NCBI GenBank assembly: GCA_028287035.1
Contig: JAQBQL010000155.1
Coordinates: 1-7,985 of the forward strand
DNA length: 7,985 nt
Direction of reading: 5' to 3'
From: Labilithrix sp.
GTDB lineage: Bacteria > Myxococcota > Polyangia > Polyangiales > Polyangiaceae
The translations under genes and the position numbers were made by a program. Below are positions 1-5,121 of this stretch, one piece after another (positions within the stretch are counted from its first letter, which is position 1; every line of letters starts with the position of its first letter). The notes below the pieces were generated by a model. That model saw only the letters and a list, made by a program, of their open reading frames with translations, ran no database searches and was not told the DNA's origin.

Positions 1-475
1 GCACGCCGCCCGGGCCCTCCGTGAGGAACACGTTCGCCGGCTTCATGTCGCGGTGCACGATGCCGGCGGCGTGCGCCTCGGCGAGCGCATCGAGCACCTG
101 CACGACGTGGTCGACCGCCTCCCCCACCGGTATCGACGGGCGCGTGTGGAGCACGTGGTGGAGGGTGTGCCCCTCGAGGTACTCCATCACGAGGTACGGG
201 TTCCCGGCCGGGAGCACGTCGACGTCGAGGACGCGCACGACGTGCTCGCTGCGGAGGGCCGCCGTCGCGCGCGCCTCCCGGCGGAAGCGAGCGAGGTCCT
301 CCCGCCACTCCGCCGTTCCGGTGCCCTCGACGGTCGTGAGCACCTTGATGGCGACGCGCTGGTCGAGCGTCAGGTGCACGGCGCTCACCACCACGCCGAA
401 GCCGCCGCGACCGAGCTCGCGCTCGATGCGGTACTTGCCGCCGATGACACTGCCGGGCGCGCAGCCCGCGGGCAA
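1..475 (-). CDS. Ser/Thr protein kinase (PknB/Hanks-type), N-terminal part, cut by window edge
   Basis: This is the first 158 codons of a eukaryote-like Ser/Thr kinase, which transfers phosphate from ATP to Ser/Thr of partner proteins. Visible in order are the glycine-rich loop GRGGFGVV (residues 22-29), VAIK with the ATP-anchoring Lys44, a probable alpha-C Glu67 (FRREA), the hinge LVMEYLEG (95-102), and the catalytic loop HRDMKPAN (141-148) with Asp143 and Asn148. The DFG and activation segments and any sensor or membrane region lie beyond the edge. No ATG fits the frame. The best start is TTG at 475, which has AGGAG six nt upstream (482-486); an in-frame TAG lies further upstream at 545-547. 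It is transcribed divergently from the DUF721 gene. Two FHA-domain proteins, the class that binds phosphothreonine, are encoded about 600 bp away and are plausible partners by context only. The kinase identity is firm; the substrate is unknown. Confidence 0.95.
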   Translation of the reverse strand, partial: MPAGCAPGSVIGGKYRIERELGRGGFGVVVSAVHLTLDQRVAIKVLTTVEGTGTAEWREDLARFRREARATAALRSEHVVRVLDVDVLPAGNPYLVMEYLEGHTLHHVLHTRPSIPVGEAVDHVVQVLDALAEAHAAGIVHRDMKPANVFLTEGPGGV

Positions 476-481
476 CGCGAG

Positions 482-486
482 CTCCT
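482..486 (-). promoter_or_regulatory. Ribosome binding site setting the kinase TTG start
   Basis: On the minus strand AGGAG lies six nt before TTG at 475. It decides the start, because the kinase frame has no ATG or GTG between the upstream stop and the glycine-rich loop. The nearby ATG at 523 is in another frame and meets a stop after six codons. Confidence 0.6.
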
Positions 487-537
487 GGGGTCGGGCGTCG
501 TTCAGGACCGGGCGCCTTCCATGCTCGAACCTCGGTC

Positions 538-549
538 GATGCTAGCATC
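538..549. promoter_or_regulatory. Perfect 12-bp palindrome GATGCTAGCATC with a symmetric extended -10 motif
   Basis: The sequence equals its own reverse complement and sits in the 82-bp divergent spacer between the kinase and DUF721 genes. Because of the symmetry it reads TGCTAGCAT, an extended -10-like element, on both strands. The rightward copy ends 9 nt before the DUF721 ATG, which has no Shine-Dalgarno. The leftward copy would give the kinase a leader of roughly 55-60 nt. It could be a shared bidirectional promoter core, an operator, or both. No clear -35 is seen for either direction. The function is inferred. Confidence 0.5.
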
Positions 550-557
550 CGTCCCGC

Positions 558-1196
558 ATGACGAGGTCTCTCAAGCGGCGCCGCCGGCGAAGGCAGCTCG
601 ATGCCCCCGAGCCGATGGAGAACCTGCTCGAGCGCGCCGGCGAGGACCGCTTCGCGAAGAAGCGGTCGCCGATCCCGATGGCAGCGTGGAAGATCGCGGT
701 CGGTCCGCGCATCGCCGACCGCGCGCAGCCCGTCTCGCTCGAGCGCGGGGTCCTGCTCGTCAAGGTGACGAGCAGCGTCTGGGCGAACGAGCTGCAGATG
801 CTCGCCCCGGAGCTCGTCGCGCGCCTGCGGGTGCGGGGCTACGGCGTCGACCAGCTTCGCTTCCGCGTGGGGCCCCTCGACTCCCCCGAGCGGCCCCCCG
901 AGCGGCGCGCGACGCGCATCGTGCCGCCGCCCGTGCAGCTCGACGATCACCTGAAGGAGATGATCGCCATGGTCCCCGATCCGGCGCTCGCCGCGATCAT
1001 CACCCAGGCCGCCCGCGCGAACCTCGCCTGGCAGGACTTCGTCGCGCCGGCGCCGGAGCCGATCAGCGAAGCGCCGCGAGGCGCTCGAGTCCCTCGAGAC
1101 GCTGGAACAGGAACCGTTCGGCCGGGCCATAGCGCGGGAGGCTCTGGCGCAGCATCGCCACGTAGCCGCGAAGGCGATTCAGGTCGACGGCGGTGA
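558..1196 (+). CDS. DUF721 / DciA-like protein
   Basis: The 212-residue protein has a very basic N-terminus (KRRRRRRQ at residues 6-13) followed by a DUF721 core. The core signatures are the W-x-x-A-V-G-P-x-I-A block (44-53), the A-x-P-V-x-L-x-x-G-V-L-L-V-x-V strand region (56-70), and S-S-x-W-A-N-E-L (72-79), with LRFRVG closing near 100-105. DUF721 includes DciA, the replicative helicase-associated factor used by bacteria lacking DnaC/DnaI. Whether this copy acts in helicase loading is inference, and DUF721 also has unassigned members. The ATG has no Shine-Dalgarno but follows TGCTAGCAT by 9 nt, suggesting a leaderless message. The last 44 or so residues (from about 169) are Gly/Arg/Ser-rich and lie antisense to the 3' end of the first FHA gene, so this tail is probably not a folded domain. 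Confidence 0.85.
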   Translation: MTRSLKRRRRRRQLDAPEPMENLLERAGEDRFAKKRSPIPMAAWKIAVGPRIADRAQPVSLERGVLLVKVTSSVWANELQMLAPELVARLRVRGYGVDQLRFRVGPLDSPERPPERRATRIVPPPVQLDDHLKEMIAMVPDPALAAIITQAARANLAWQDFVAPAPEPISEAPRGARVPRDAGTGTVRPGHSAGGSGAASPRSREGDSGRRR

Positions 1197-1899
1197 CCTT
1201 CCGCATCGCGTTGTAGAGCTCGTCGATCACGTTCGCCGGGCACGGGCGCTTCTGCGCCGCGTAGAGCTCGATGACGTAGTCGGCCCAGCCGCCCTTGCCG
1301 GTGGCGGTCGCGAGCTTCGCGCTGAACTTCGCCGCCTGGTCGACGAGTGTGGGCGGCAGCGGCCGGCCGGCGCGCGTCGCCTCGATGACGTCCGCCAGCG
1401 CCGACGCGAGCAGGCGCTCGGCCTCGCCCGCCTTGCCCATGGCGAGCGCCTTCTCGGCGACGCCCGAGAGGAGCTTGAACTGATCGGCGCGCCGCACCAT
1501 CGACGGCTCGGGATCGGTCTCGACCGCCGGCGCGTTCGCGAACCCCGAGGACGGGGTGCTGAGCTTCATCTTGGGCAGGGTCATCTTGCCCATGCCCCCG
1601 GCGCCGGCGTTGGCGCCCTCGCGGGAGGCGAGCAGCGTGAGCTCCTGCGAGCCGATGAGGATCCGGTCGCCGACGTTCAGCACGACCTTCTGGTCGATGC
1701 GGTGCCCGTTGACGATGACGCCGTTGCGGCTGTTGAGATCCTCGAGCGTGACCGAGCCGCCGAGGTTCTCGAAGATCGCGTGCCGCCGCGACACGAGAGG
1801 GTCGTCGAGCGACAGCTGGCAGCTCGCGTGCCTGCCCACCGCGAACGTCCCTTCGTTCAGCTCGAGATCGGTCTGAAGGTAGCGGAGGCGAAAGCGCAT
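1063..1899 (-). CDS. FHA-domain protein with helical C-terminal domain (paralogue 1)
   Basis: The 278-residue cytoplasmic protein begins with a complete FHA domain, a phosphothreonine-peptide binding fold. It shows VGR (residues 21-23), the binding-loop block LVSRRHA (35-41), NSRNGVIVNG (56-65), and a last strand IGSQELTLL (82-90). A Gly/Met/Lys/Pro-rich linker (about 91-140) leads to a helical region (141-278). That region aligns without gaps over its first 73 positions with the C-terminal domain of the neighbouring FHA protein, sharing an invariant-looking WA (205-206). I do not recognise this domain. There is no signal peptide or membrane segment. The ATG at 1899 aligns with the start of the paralogue, but I see no Shine-Dalgarno before it. 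Its 3' end overlaps the DUF721 gene tail-to-tail. The expected role is as a reader of Ser/Thr kinase output. Confidence 0.9.
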   Translation of the reverse strand: MRFRLRYLQTDLELNEGTFAVGRHASCQLSLDDPLVSRRHAIFENLGGSVTLEDLNSRNGVIVNGHRIDQKVVLNVGDRILIGSQELTLLASREGANAGAGGMGKMTLPKMKLSTPSSGFANAPAVETDPEPSMVRRADQFKLLSGVAEKALAMGKAGEAERLLASALADVIEATRAGRPLPPTLVDQAAKFSAKLATATGKGGWADYVIELYAAQKRPCPANVIDELYNAMRKVTAVDLNRLRGYVAMLRQSLPRYGPAERFLFQRLEGLERLAALR

Positions 1900-1945
1900 C
1901 GCGCGGGCGTCAAGCAGTCATGGGGTCGTGAGTACGAGGACCCAT

Positions 1946-1967
1946 CAGAGCCCGCCGCAGGGCTCTG
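1946..1967 (-). terminator. Hairpin between the two FHA genes (8-bp stem, 6-nt loop)
   Basis: CAGAGCCC and GGGCTCTG form a perfect 8-bp stem around a 6-nt loop in the 91-nt gap downstream of the second FHA gene and upstream of the first. No T-tract follows on the minus strand, so it is a weak fit to an intrinsic terminator. It could be an attenuator, an RNA-processing or stability element, or a protein-binding dyad. Next to it (1973-1980) is the 8-bp palindrome AGGATCCT. Confidence 0.4.
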
Positions 1968-1990
1968 CGGCAAGGATCCTGGCCAATCTA

Positions 1991-2887
1991 TCAGCTCAGC
2001 GACGGCTTTTCGCTGTTCGGATTCGGAAACGGCGCGATCGAGCTCCGGACCCGCTCGATGGCGGCGATCGACGGCGCCTCGGCGGGGCTCGACGGGAAGG
2101 TCCGCACGTACGTGGCGAGCTGGTCCACGGGCTCTGCCATGTCGCCCGGGAAGCGCAGCGCGAGCTCGGCGAGCTGCGAGACCAGGTCCTCGGGCATCAC
2201 GAGCTTCACACGGCGGTAGACGTGGGCCATCCAGACCGCCCACGTCGAGTCGTCGAGGGCGAGGCTCGCGCGGGCCGCGCCGCTCGCGAGCTTGGCGAGC
2301 TGGGCCGCGTCGATCTCCTCGCCGCGCACGATCCGCTCCTCGACCTGGACGGTGGCGCGCCGGAGGATGCGGTGCACGTCCTCGAAGCGCTCGAGCGAGA
2401 GCGCGCGGTCGAGCACCTCGAGGAACAGCTGGACGCTCCAGATCTGCTGGGCGGCGGCACCGAACTGGCCGCTCAGCGTCTCCTCGTCGAGCGCCTCGGT
2501 GGCGCCGCAGCTCGGGCACGCACCGGCCTCCTGCGGGTAAGGCATCCGGCAGCGGGCGCAGTGGCGGAGAAAGCCCGTGGTCTTCGACGCCGTGTTCGGG
2601 GCCGCTTCGACGCGGCAGAAGACGAGCTCCTGCGTCCCGATGCGGAGCCGGTCGCCGTCCTTGAGGGCGGTCGGGTCCTTCACGGGAGAGCCGTTGACCT
2701 TCACGCCGTTCCGGCTGTTCAGATCGTAGACGACGGCGCGCTCGCCCTCGAGCACGATGCGGGCGTGGTGGCGCGACACGAGGGGGTCCTCGATCGTCAC
2801 GTGGCAGTCAGAGCTTCGCCCGAGGATGGTCGCCCCGCGGGGAAGGTCGAACTCCTGAAGCAGAAACCGTAGTCGGTACCGTGCCAC
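1991..2887 (-). CDS. FHA-domain protein with zinc ribbon and helical C-terminal domain (paralogue 2)
   Basis: The 298-residue cytoplasmic protein has an N-terminal FHA domain with ILGRSSDC (residues 21-28), LVSRHHARI (36-44), DLNSRNGVKVNG (55-66) and the terminal strand IGTQELVF (83-90). A CxxC-x10-CxxC zinc ribbon follows (Cys110, 113, 124, 127). From residue 152 it carries the same helical domain as the downstream FHA protein, with WA at 216-217. I chose GTG at 2887. It has GGGAG nine nt upstream, and the resulting N-terminus MARYRLRFLLQEF lines up with MRFRLRYLQTDLEL of the paralogue. A longer frame from 2956 would add 23 residues encoded by promoter-like AT-rich DNA and is less likely. 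The gene is first of the tandem FHA pair and probably co-transcribed with the second. Phosphothreonine reading is expected from the family; the partner is unknown. Confidence 0.9.
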   Translation of the reverse strand: MARYRLRFLLQEFDLPRGATILGRSSDCHVTIEDPLVSRHHARIVLEGERAVVYDLNSRNGVKVNGSPVKDPTALKDGDRLRIGTQELVFCRVEAAPNTASKTTGFLRHCARCRMPYPQEAGACPSCGATEALDEETLSGQFGAAAQQIWSVQLFLEVLDRALSLERFEDVHRILRRATVQVEERIVRGEEIDAAQLAKLASGAARASLALDDSTWAVWMAHVYRRVKLVMPEDLVSQLAELALRFPGDMAEPVDQLATYVRTFPSSPAEAPSIAAIERVRSSIAPFPNPNSEKPSLS

Positions 2888-2896
2888 CGAATGGTT

Positions 2897-2901
2897 CTCC
2901 C
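2897..2901 (-). promoter_or_regulatory. Ribosome binding site supporting the GTG start of FHA paralogue 2
   Basis: GGGAG on the minus strand lies nine nt before GTG at 2887. It favours this start over the in-frame upstream GTG at 2956, which has no comparable site. Confidence 0.55.
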
Positions 2902-2935
2902 GAGACGCCGCGAGCCCCCCGCGCACGCGACAGTA

Positions 2936-2951
2936 ACTTTGACAAAGTATA
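2936..2951. promoter_or_regulatory. AT-rich island with 13-bp palindrome and promoter-like hexamers
   Basis: ACTTTGACAAAGT (2936-2948) has 6-bp arms around one central base, in DNA that is otherwise very GC-rich. It contains a perfect plus-strand TTGACA (2939-2944). It also overlaps a minus-strand TATACT (2951-2946), a good -10 for the FHA gene that would place transcription start about 50 nt before GTG 2887. No well-spaced -10 follows the TTGACA, and no good -35 precedes the TATACT. This is best read as a minus-strand promoter core overlapped by an operator-like dyad, which is inference. Confidence 0.45.
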
Positions 2952-3000
2952 AGCACCTCGCCGCGCGGCTTCCTAGCGTTCTTTCACGGGCGCGTTCGCC

Positions 3001-3041
3001 TGCGCATCTGGACGCGTCGGGACGCATCTGGGCGCATCTGG
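3001..3041. repeat. 10-bp-phased short repeats, CGCATCTGG core
   Basis: CGCATCTGG occurs exactly three times (3003-3011, 3023-3031, 3033-3041). A degenerate fourth unit (GACGCGTCGG) fills the 10-bp slot at 3011-3020. The units are therefore spaced at 10 and 20 bp, close to one helical turn, within the divergent spacer 5' of the NifU-like gene. The array could be a phased protein-binding site or a small tandem duplication. It does not look like coding repetition, because no conserved product uses this stretch. Confidence 0.6.
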
Positions 3042-3063
3042 CGGAGGCCGGGGGACGCGAGTG

Positions 3064-3072
3064 TGGTAGCTT
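3064..3072 (+). promoter_or_regulatory. Extended -10-like motif TGGTAGCTT before the NifU-like gene
   Basis: This fits the pattern TGNTAGCNT seen also before DUF721 and the first lipoprotein. It ends 7 nt before GTG 3080, the distance expected if transcription starts at or next to the start codon. No convincing -35 is seen. Confidence 0.35.
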
Positions 3073-3079
3073 CTGGAAG

Positions 3080-3379
3080 GTGAGCGAAGTGGCGACGAAG
3101 TCCGCGGACAGCGCAGGTGCGACCGGAGCGGTGACGAAGGCGCTCGGAGAGCTGGCCTCGCCGCTCGTCCACGCCGACGGGGGCGAGCTCTATCTCGTCA
3201 GCGCGACGGCGGAGGACGTGCACCTCCACCTGACGGGTACCTGCGCCGGCTGTCCGGGCGCGGCGATGACGCGCGAGCGGCTCCTCGAGCCGGTGGTGCG
3301 TACCGCCCTGCCCCGCGCGACCGTGAAGCTGACGACCGGCTGGAGCGTGCCCGAAGGCGCGAAGCGCGTCGGCGCCTGA
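3080..3379 (+). CDS. NifU-like C-terminal domain protein (Fe-S cluster scaffold/carrier type)
   Basis: This is a stand-alone NifU C-terminal (Nfu-type) domain of about 99 residues. The family signature is plain: HADGGELYLVS, then the strand VHLHLTGTCAGCPGAAMT with the CxxC pair that binds or transfers an Fe-S cluster, then E-P-V-V and a proline before the last strand. Known members carry or assemble clusters for apo-proteins in the cytoplasm. No other Fe-S assembly genes are in the window. The start is uncertain. GTG 3080 lies 7 nt after the -10-like TGGTAGCTT and suits a leaderless message. GTG 3089, three codons later, has GGAAGG eight nt upstream. The frame is open back to 2891, but that stretch has no conserved residues and includes the repeat array. 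The gene faces the lipoprotein gene tail-to-tail. Confidence 0.88.
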   Translation: MSEVATKSADSAGATGAVTKALGELASPLVHADGGELYLVSATAEDVHLHLTGTCAGCPGAAMTRERLLEPVVRTALPRATVKLTTGWSVPEGAKRVGA

Positions 3380-3388
3380 TCGGCGCCG
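3370..3388 (+). terminator. Hairpin enclosing the NifU-like stop codon
   Basis: CGGCGCC and GGCGCCG form a perfect 7-bp GC stem around the loop TGATC, which contains the TGA stop. A short CTTTC follows rather than a real T-run. It may end or stabilise the transcript in the 59-bp convergent gap. Confidence as a terminator is low. Confidence 0.35.
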
Positions 3389-3412
3389 CGCTTTCGGCCA
3401 TCCGCCTTCGTC

Positions 3413-3425
3413 AGCGCTTCGCGCT
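3413..3425 (-). terminator. Small hairpin downstream of the 3439-4458 lipoprotein gene
   Basis: AGCGC and GCGCT pair around a 3-nt loop, about 14 nt past the lipoprotein stop on the minus strand. There is no T-tract and the stem is short, so this is only a candidate 3' end structure. Confidence 0.2.
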
Positions 3426-3438
3426 CGCGCGCCCGCGT

Positions 3439-4458
3439 CTACTTCTTCTTGGGCGGAGCGCCCTTCTTGCCGGCCGGAGCCGAGGCGCTCGGCGCCGCCT
3501 TCGCGGCGTTCGGGTCGGAGAGCCCGCCCTTCGTGACCGCCGCGATCGTGGGATCGATGGCGGTCGGGTCCTCCATCTTGTTCGGGCGGAGCGACGCCAG
3601 CTGCGAGACCGTGCCGTTGTCCTCGAGCGCGACGCCCGCGACGTGATCGCTGCTGCGGTCGATGACGCGCAGATGGTTGGACCCGTCCTTCCAGTCGACG
3701 GTCGTCGTGTTGATCCCCTTCTCGGCGTCCGCGCCCTGGATGCGCCCCTGCGCGCCGAGCTTCTCGTTCATCTTGTTGACCGCGTCGATGTACGACTTCC
3801 CGAGCGGGCCGTTCTCGGCGAGCGGGACCTCGTCGTAGATCTTCCAGAGCCGGTCGTTGATGAAGAAGAAGTAGCGCTTCGGCTTCCCGTCGCGCGTCGC
3901 CGACAGGAGCGACTCGCGGTTCTTGTACGTGTACTCGCCGCGGAGGCCGGTCGCGTCGAAGCCGGTCGGCGTGTCCTTGAACTCGAGGTAGCTCCGCGCG
4001 AACGCGGCCCGCGCGCCCTCGCGCTCGGCCTCGATGGCGGTCATCTCCGGGCCGACGCGCGCCTTCGCGAGCTTCGCGTCGTAGTCCTTCGAGAGGATGC
4101 CGCCGTTCTCGGTGAACGCCTTCGTCACCTCGGCGTGGCTCATGCCCCAGCGGAGCCCTTCCATCATGCCGAGCCCGTTCAGGCTCGAGACGGGGGTGGG
4201 CTCGCCCTTCGCCGCCTTGCCCATCGGGCCCGACGGCGGCGACGCGAGGTTGTCGTTCCGGCTCGCGCCTGACGAGCTCGACCCACCGCCGGACGAGCTG
4301 CCGCCGGAGGACGCTGAATCGTCGACGATCCCGTCGTCACCGCCCGAGGCCTGCTTCGGCTGCTGCGGGTGGCAAGCGGCCACCGGGAGGATGGCGAGCG
4401 GGGCGACGACGGCGAGAAGGGCGAACGACGAGAGCGAGACGAGCACCCGATGCTTCAT
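3439..4458 (-). CDS. Secreted lipoprotein of unknown function (WGMS-EV motif)
   Basis: The 339-residue protein has a clear lipoprotein signal: MKHR, a hydrophobic stretch (residues 5-28) and the lipobox VAAC with Cys29. His at +2 gives no inner-membrane retention signal of the Asp type, so outer-membrane placement is likely. Residues 38-66 are a low-complexity Ser/Gly/Asp linker. A folded region starts near 93 with GLRWGMSHAEVTKAF, a motif I associate with periplasmic domains of unknown function. It continues with aromatic, beta-rich segments such as KRYFFFINDRLWKIYDEV. The tail is Ala/Pro-rich and ends in KKGAPPKKK. ATG 4458 has no Shine-Dalgarno, but TGATAGCGT ends 7 nt upstream, suggesting a leaderless message. 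It is divergent from another lipoprotein gene across 69 bp. I do not recognise a named family. Confidence 0.85.
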   Translation of the reverse strand: MKHRVLVSLSSFALLAVVAPLAILPVAACHPQQPKQASGGDDGIVDDSASSGGSSSGGGSSSSGASRNDNLASPPSGPMGKAAKGEPTPVSSLNGLGMMEGLRWGMSHAEVTKAFTENGGILSKDYDAKLAKARVGPEMTAIEAEREGARAAFARSYLEFKDTPTGFDATGLRGEYTYKNRESLLSATRDGKPKRYFFFINDRLWKIYDEVPLAENGPLGKSYIDAVNKMNEKLGAQGRIQGADAEKGINTTTVDWKDGSNHLRVIDRSSDHVAGVALEDNGTVSQLASLRPNKMEDPTAIDPTIAAVTKGGLSDPNAAKAAPSASAPAGKKGAPPKKK

Positions 4459-4465
4459 GCGCGAA

Positions 4466-4474
4466 ACGCTATCA
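4466..4474 (-). promoter_or_regulatory. Extended -10-like motif TGATAGCGT for the 3439-4458 lipoprotein gene
   Basis: On the minus strand this matches TGNTAGCNT and ends 7 nt before ATG 4458. An alternative reading of the same region is TTGGCG (4499-4494), 17 bp, TGTGAT (4476-4471). Either gives a transcript beginning within a few bases of the start codon. Confidence 0.4.
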
Positions 4475-4478
4475 CAGA

Positions 4479-4495
4479 CGAGAGACCTGCTCTCG
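4479..4495. promoter_or_regulatory. Operator-like dyad CGAGAG-N5-CTCTCG
   Basis: This perfect 6-bp inverted repeat with a 5-bp spacer lies in the middle of the 69-bp spacer between two divergent lipoprotein genes. It falls between the minus-strand TTGGCG and TGTGAT hexamers, where a bound regulator could affect both genes. No regulator is identified. Confidence 0.35.
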
Positions 4496-4527
4496 CCAAC
4501 GTCACGCCCCGCTGGTAAGGGAGAGGC

Positions 4528-5106
4528 ATGACACGGCGCATCGCGTTCGGCCTGATCCTCGCCGCCTCCATGAGCGGCGCGGGCGGGCTGACCGGCTGCA
4601 GCGGGGCCCCTGCCGGAGCGACGCGCCCGGCCCGCGCCCTCCCCGCCTGGTCGGGCCGCGCCGCCGAGCTCTTCGACGACACCATCGATCCCGCGGGCGT
4701 CGGCATGGACTTCGACAAGGGGTACTCGCCGCGCGCCGATCCCATGCTCCGCGAGCGGGCGCAGGTGAGCGACGCCGTCCTCCGCGTCCGCGTCGCGACC
4801 GTCACCGGCAAGACCGACGGTCCGGAGCGCACCTTCCAGCTCGGCCTGCACACGGTCGAGAAGATGACCGGCGAGAACGCGCCTCCCGCCGACTTCACGG
4901 TCGGCATCACGAAGGCGAGCGAGTCGCTCGGCATCGTCAAGAACTTCGAGGGGCGCCTCGTCGGCTACCCCTTCATCGCGTTCGTGCGCGAGTTCGTCCG
5001 TCCCGACGGCGACCGCGAGATCCACTTCCACCTGTCGCCGGACACGAAGGAAGTGAAGAGCGCGGTCGGTGATTCGGTGATCCTGGGCGAGATCGAGAAG
5101 AAGTAA
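4528..5106 (+). CDS. Small lipoprotein of unknown function
   Basis: The 192-residue protein opens with MTRR, a hydrophobic core and the lipobox LTGC (Cys24), so it should be lipid-anchored and periplasm-facing; Ser at +2 is compatible with outer-membrane sorting. The mature part has a Pro/Ala-rich linker to about 40. A soluble mixed domain follows with strands such as AVLRVRVATVT, FQLGLHTVEKM and GYPFIAFVREFV. It ends in a charged tail, ILGEIEKK. No further membrane segment or catalytic motif is evident, and I do not recognise the family. The start ATG has AAGGGAG just upstream (4517-4523). The map gene begins 15 nt after its stop, so the two are probably co-transcribed. Confidence 0.85.
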   Translation: MTRRIAFGLILAASMSGAGGLTGCSGAPAGATRPARALPAWSGRAAELFDDTIDPAGVGMDFDKGYSPRADPMLRERAQVSDAVLRVRVATVTGKTDGPERTFQLGLHTVEKMTGENAPPADFTVGITKASESLGIVKNFEGRLVGYPFIAFVREFVRPDGDREIHFHLSPDTKEVKSAVGDSVILGEIEKK

Positions 5107-5121
5107 GAAGTAGAGGCAAAA

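Noticed and set aside
53..1132. 359-codon plus-strand frame
   Set aside because: It is antisense to the kinase, whose conserved motifs are unmistakable, and then runs out of frame through DUF721. Composition is typical of a shadow.
2939..2967. TTGACA as -35 of a plus-strand promoter for the NifU-like gene
   Set aside because: The position 16-18 bp downstream is pure GC with no -10. The nearest TAG-containing hexamer (TAGCGT, 2974) is 29 bp away, so the hexamer is noted only as part of the palindrome.
2891..3079. N-terminal extension of the NifU-like protein back to ATG 2891
   Set aside because: The extension would be encoded by the AT-rich promoter region and the 10-bp repeats and has no recognisable residues. 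Stand-alone NifU domains start near 3080-3089.
4455..4940. 161-codon minus-strand frame with a Met-rich start
   Set aside because: It lies antisense to the 192-residue lipoprotein, which has a signal peptide, lipobox and good ribosome binding site. Nothing in the antisense product is recognisable.
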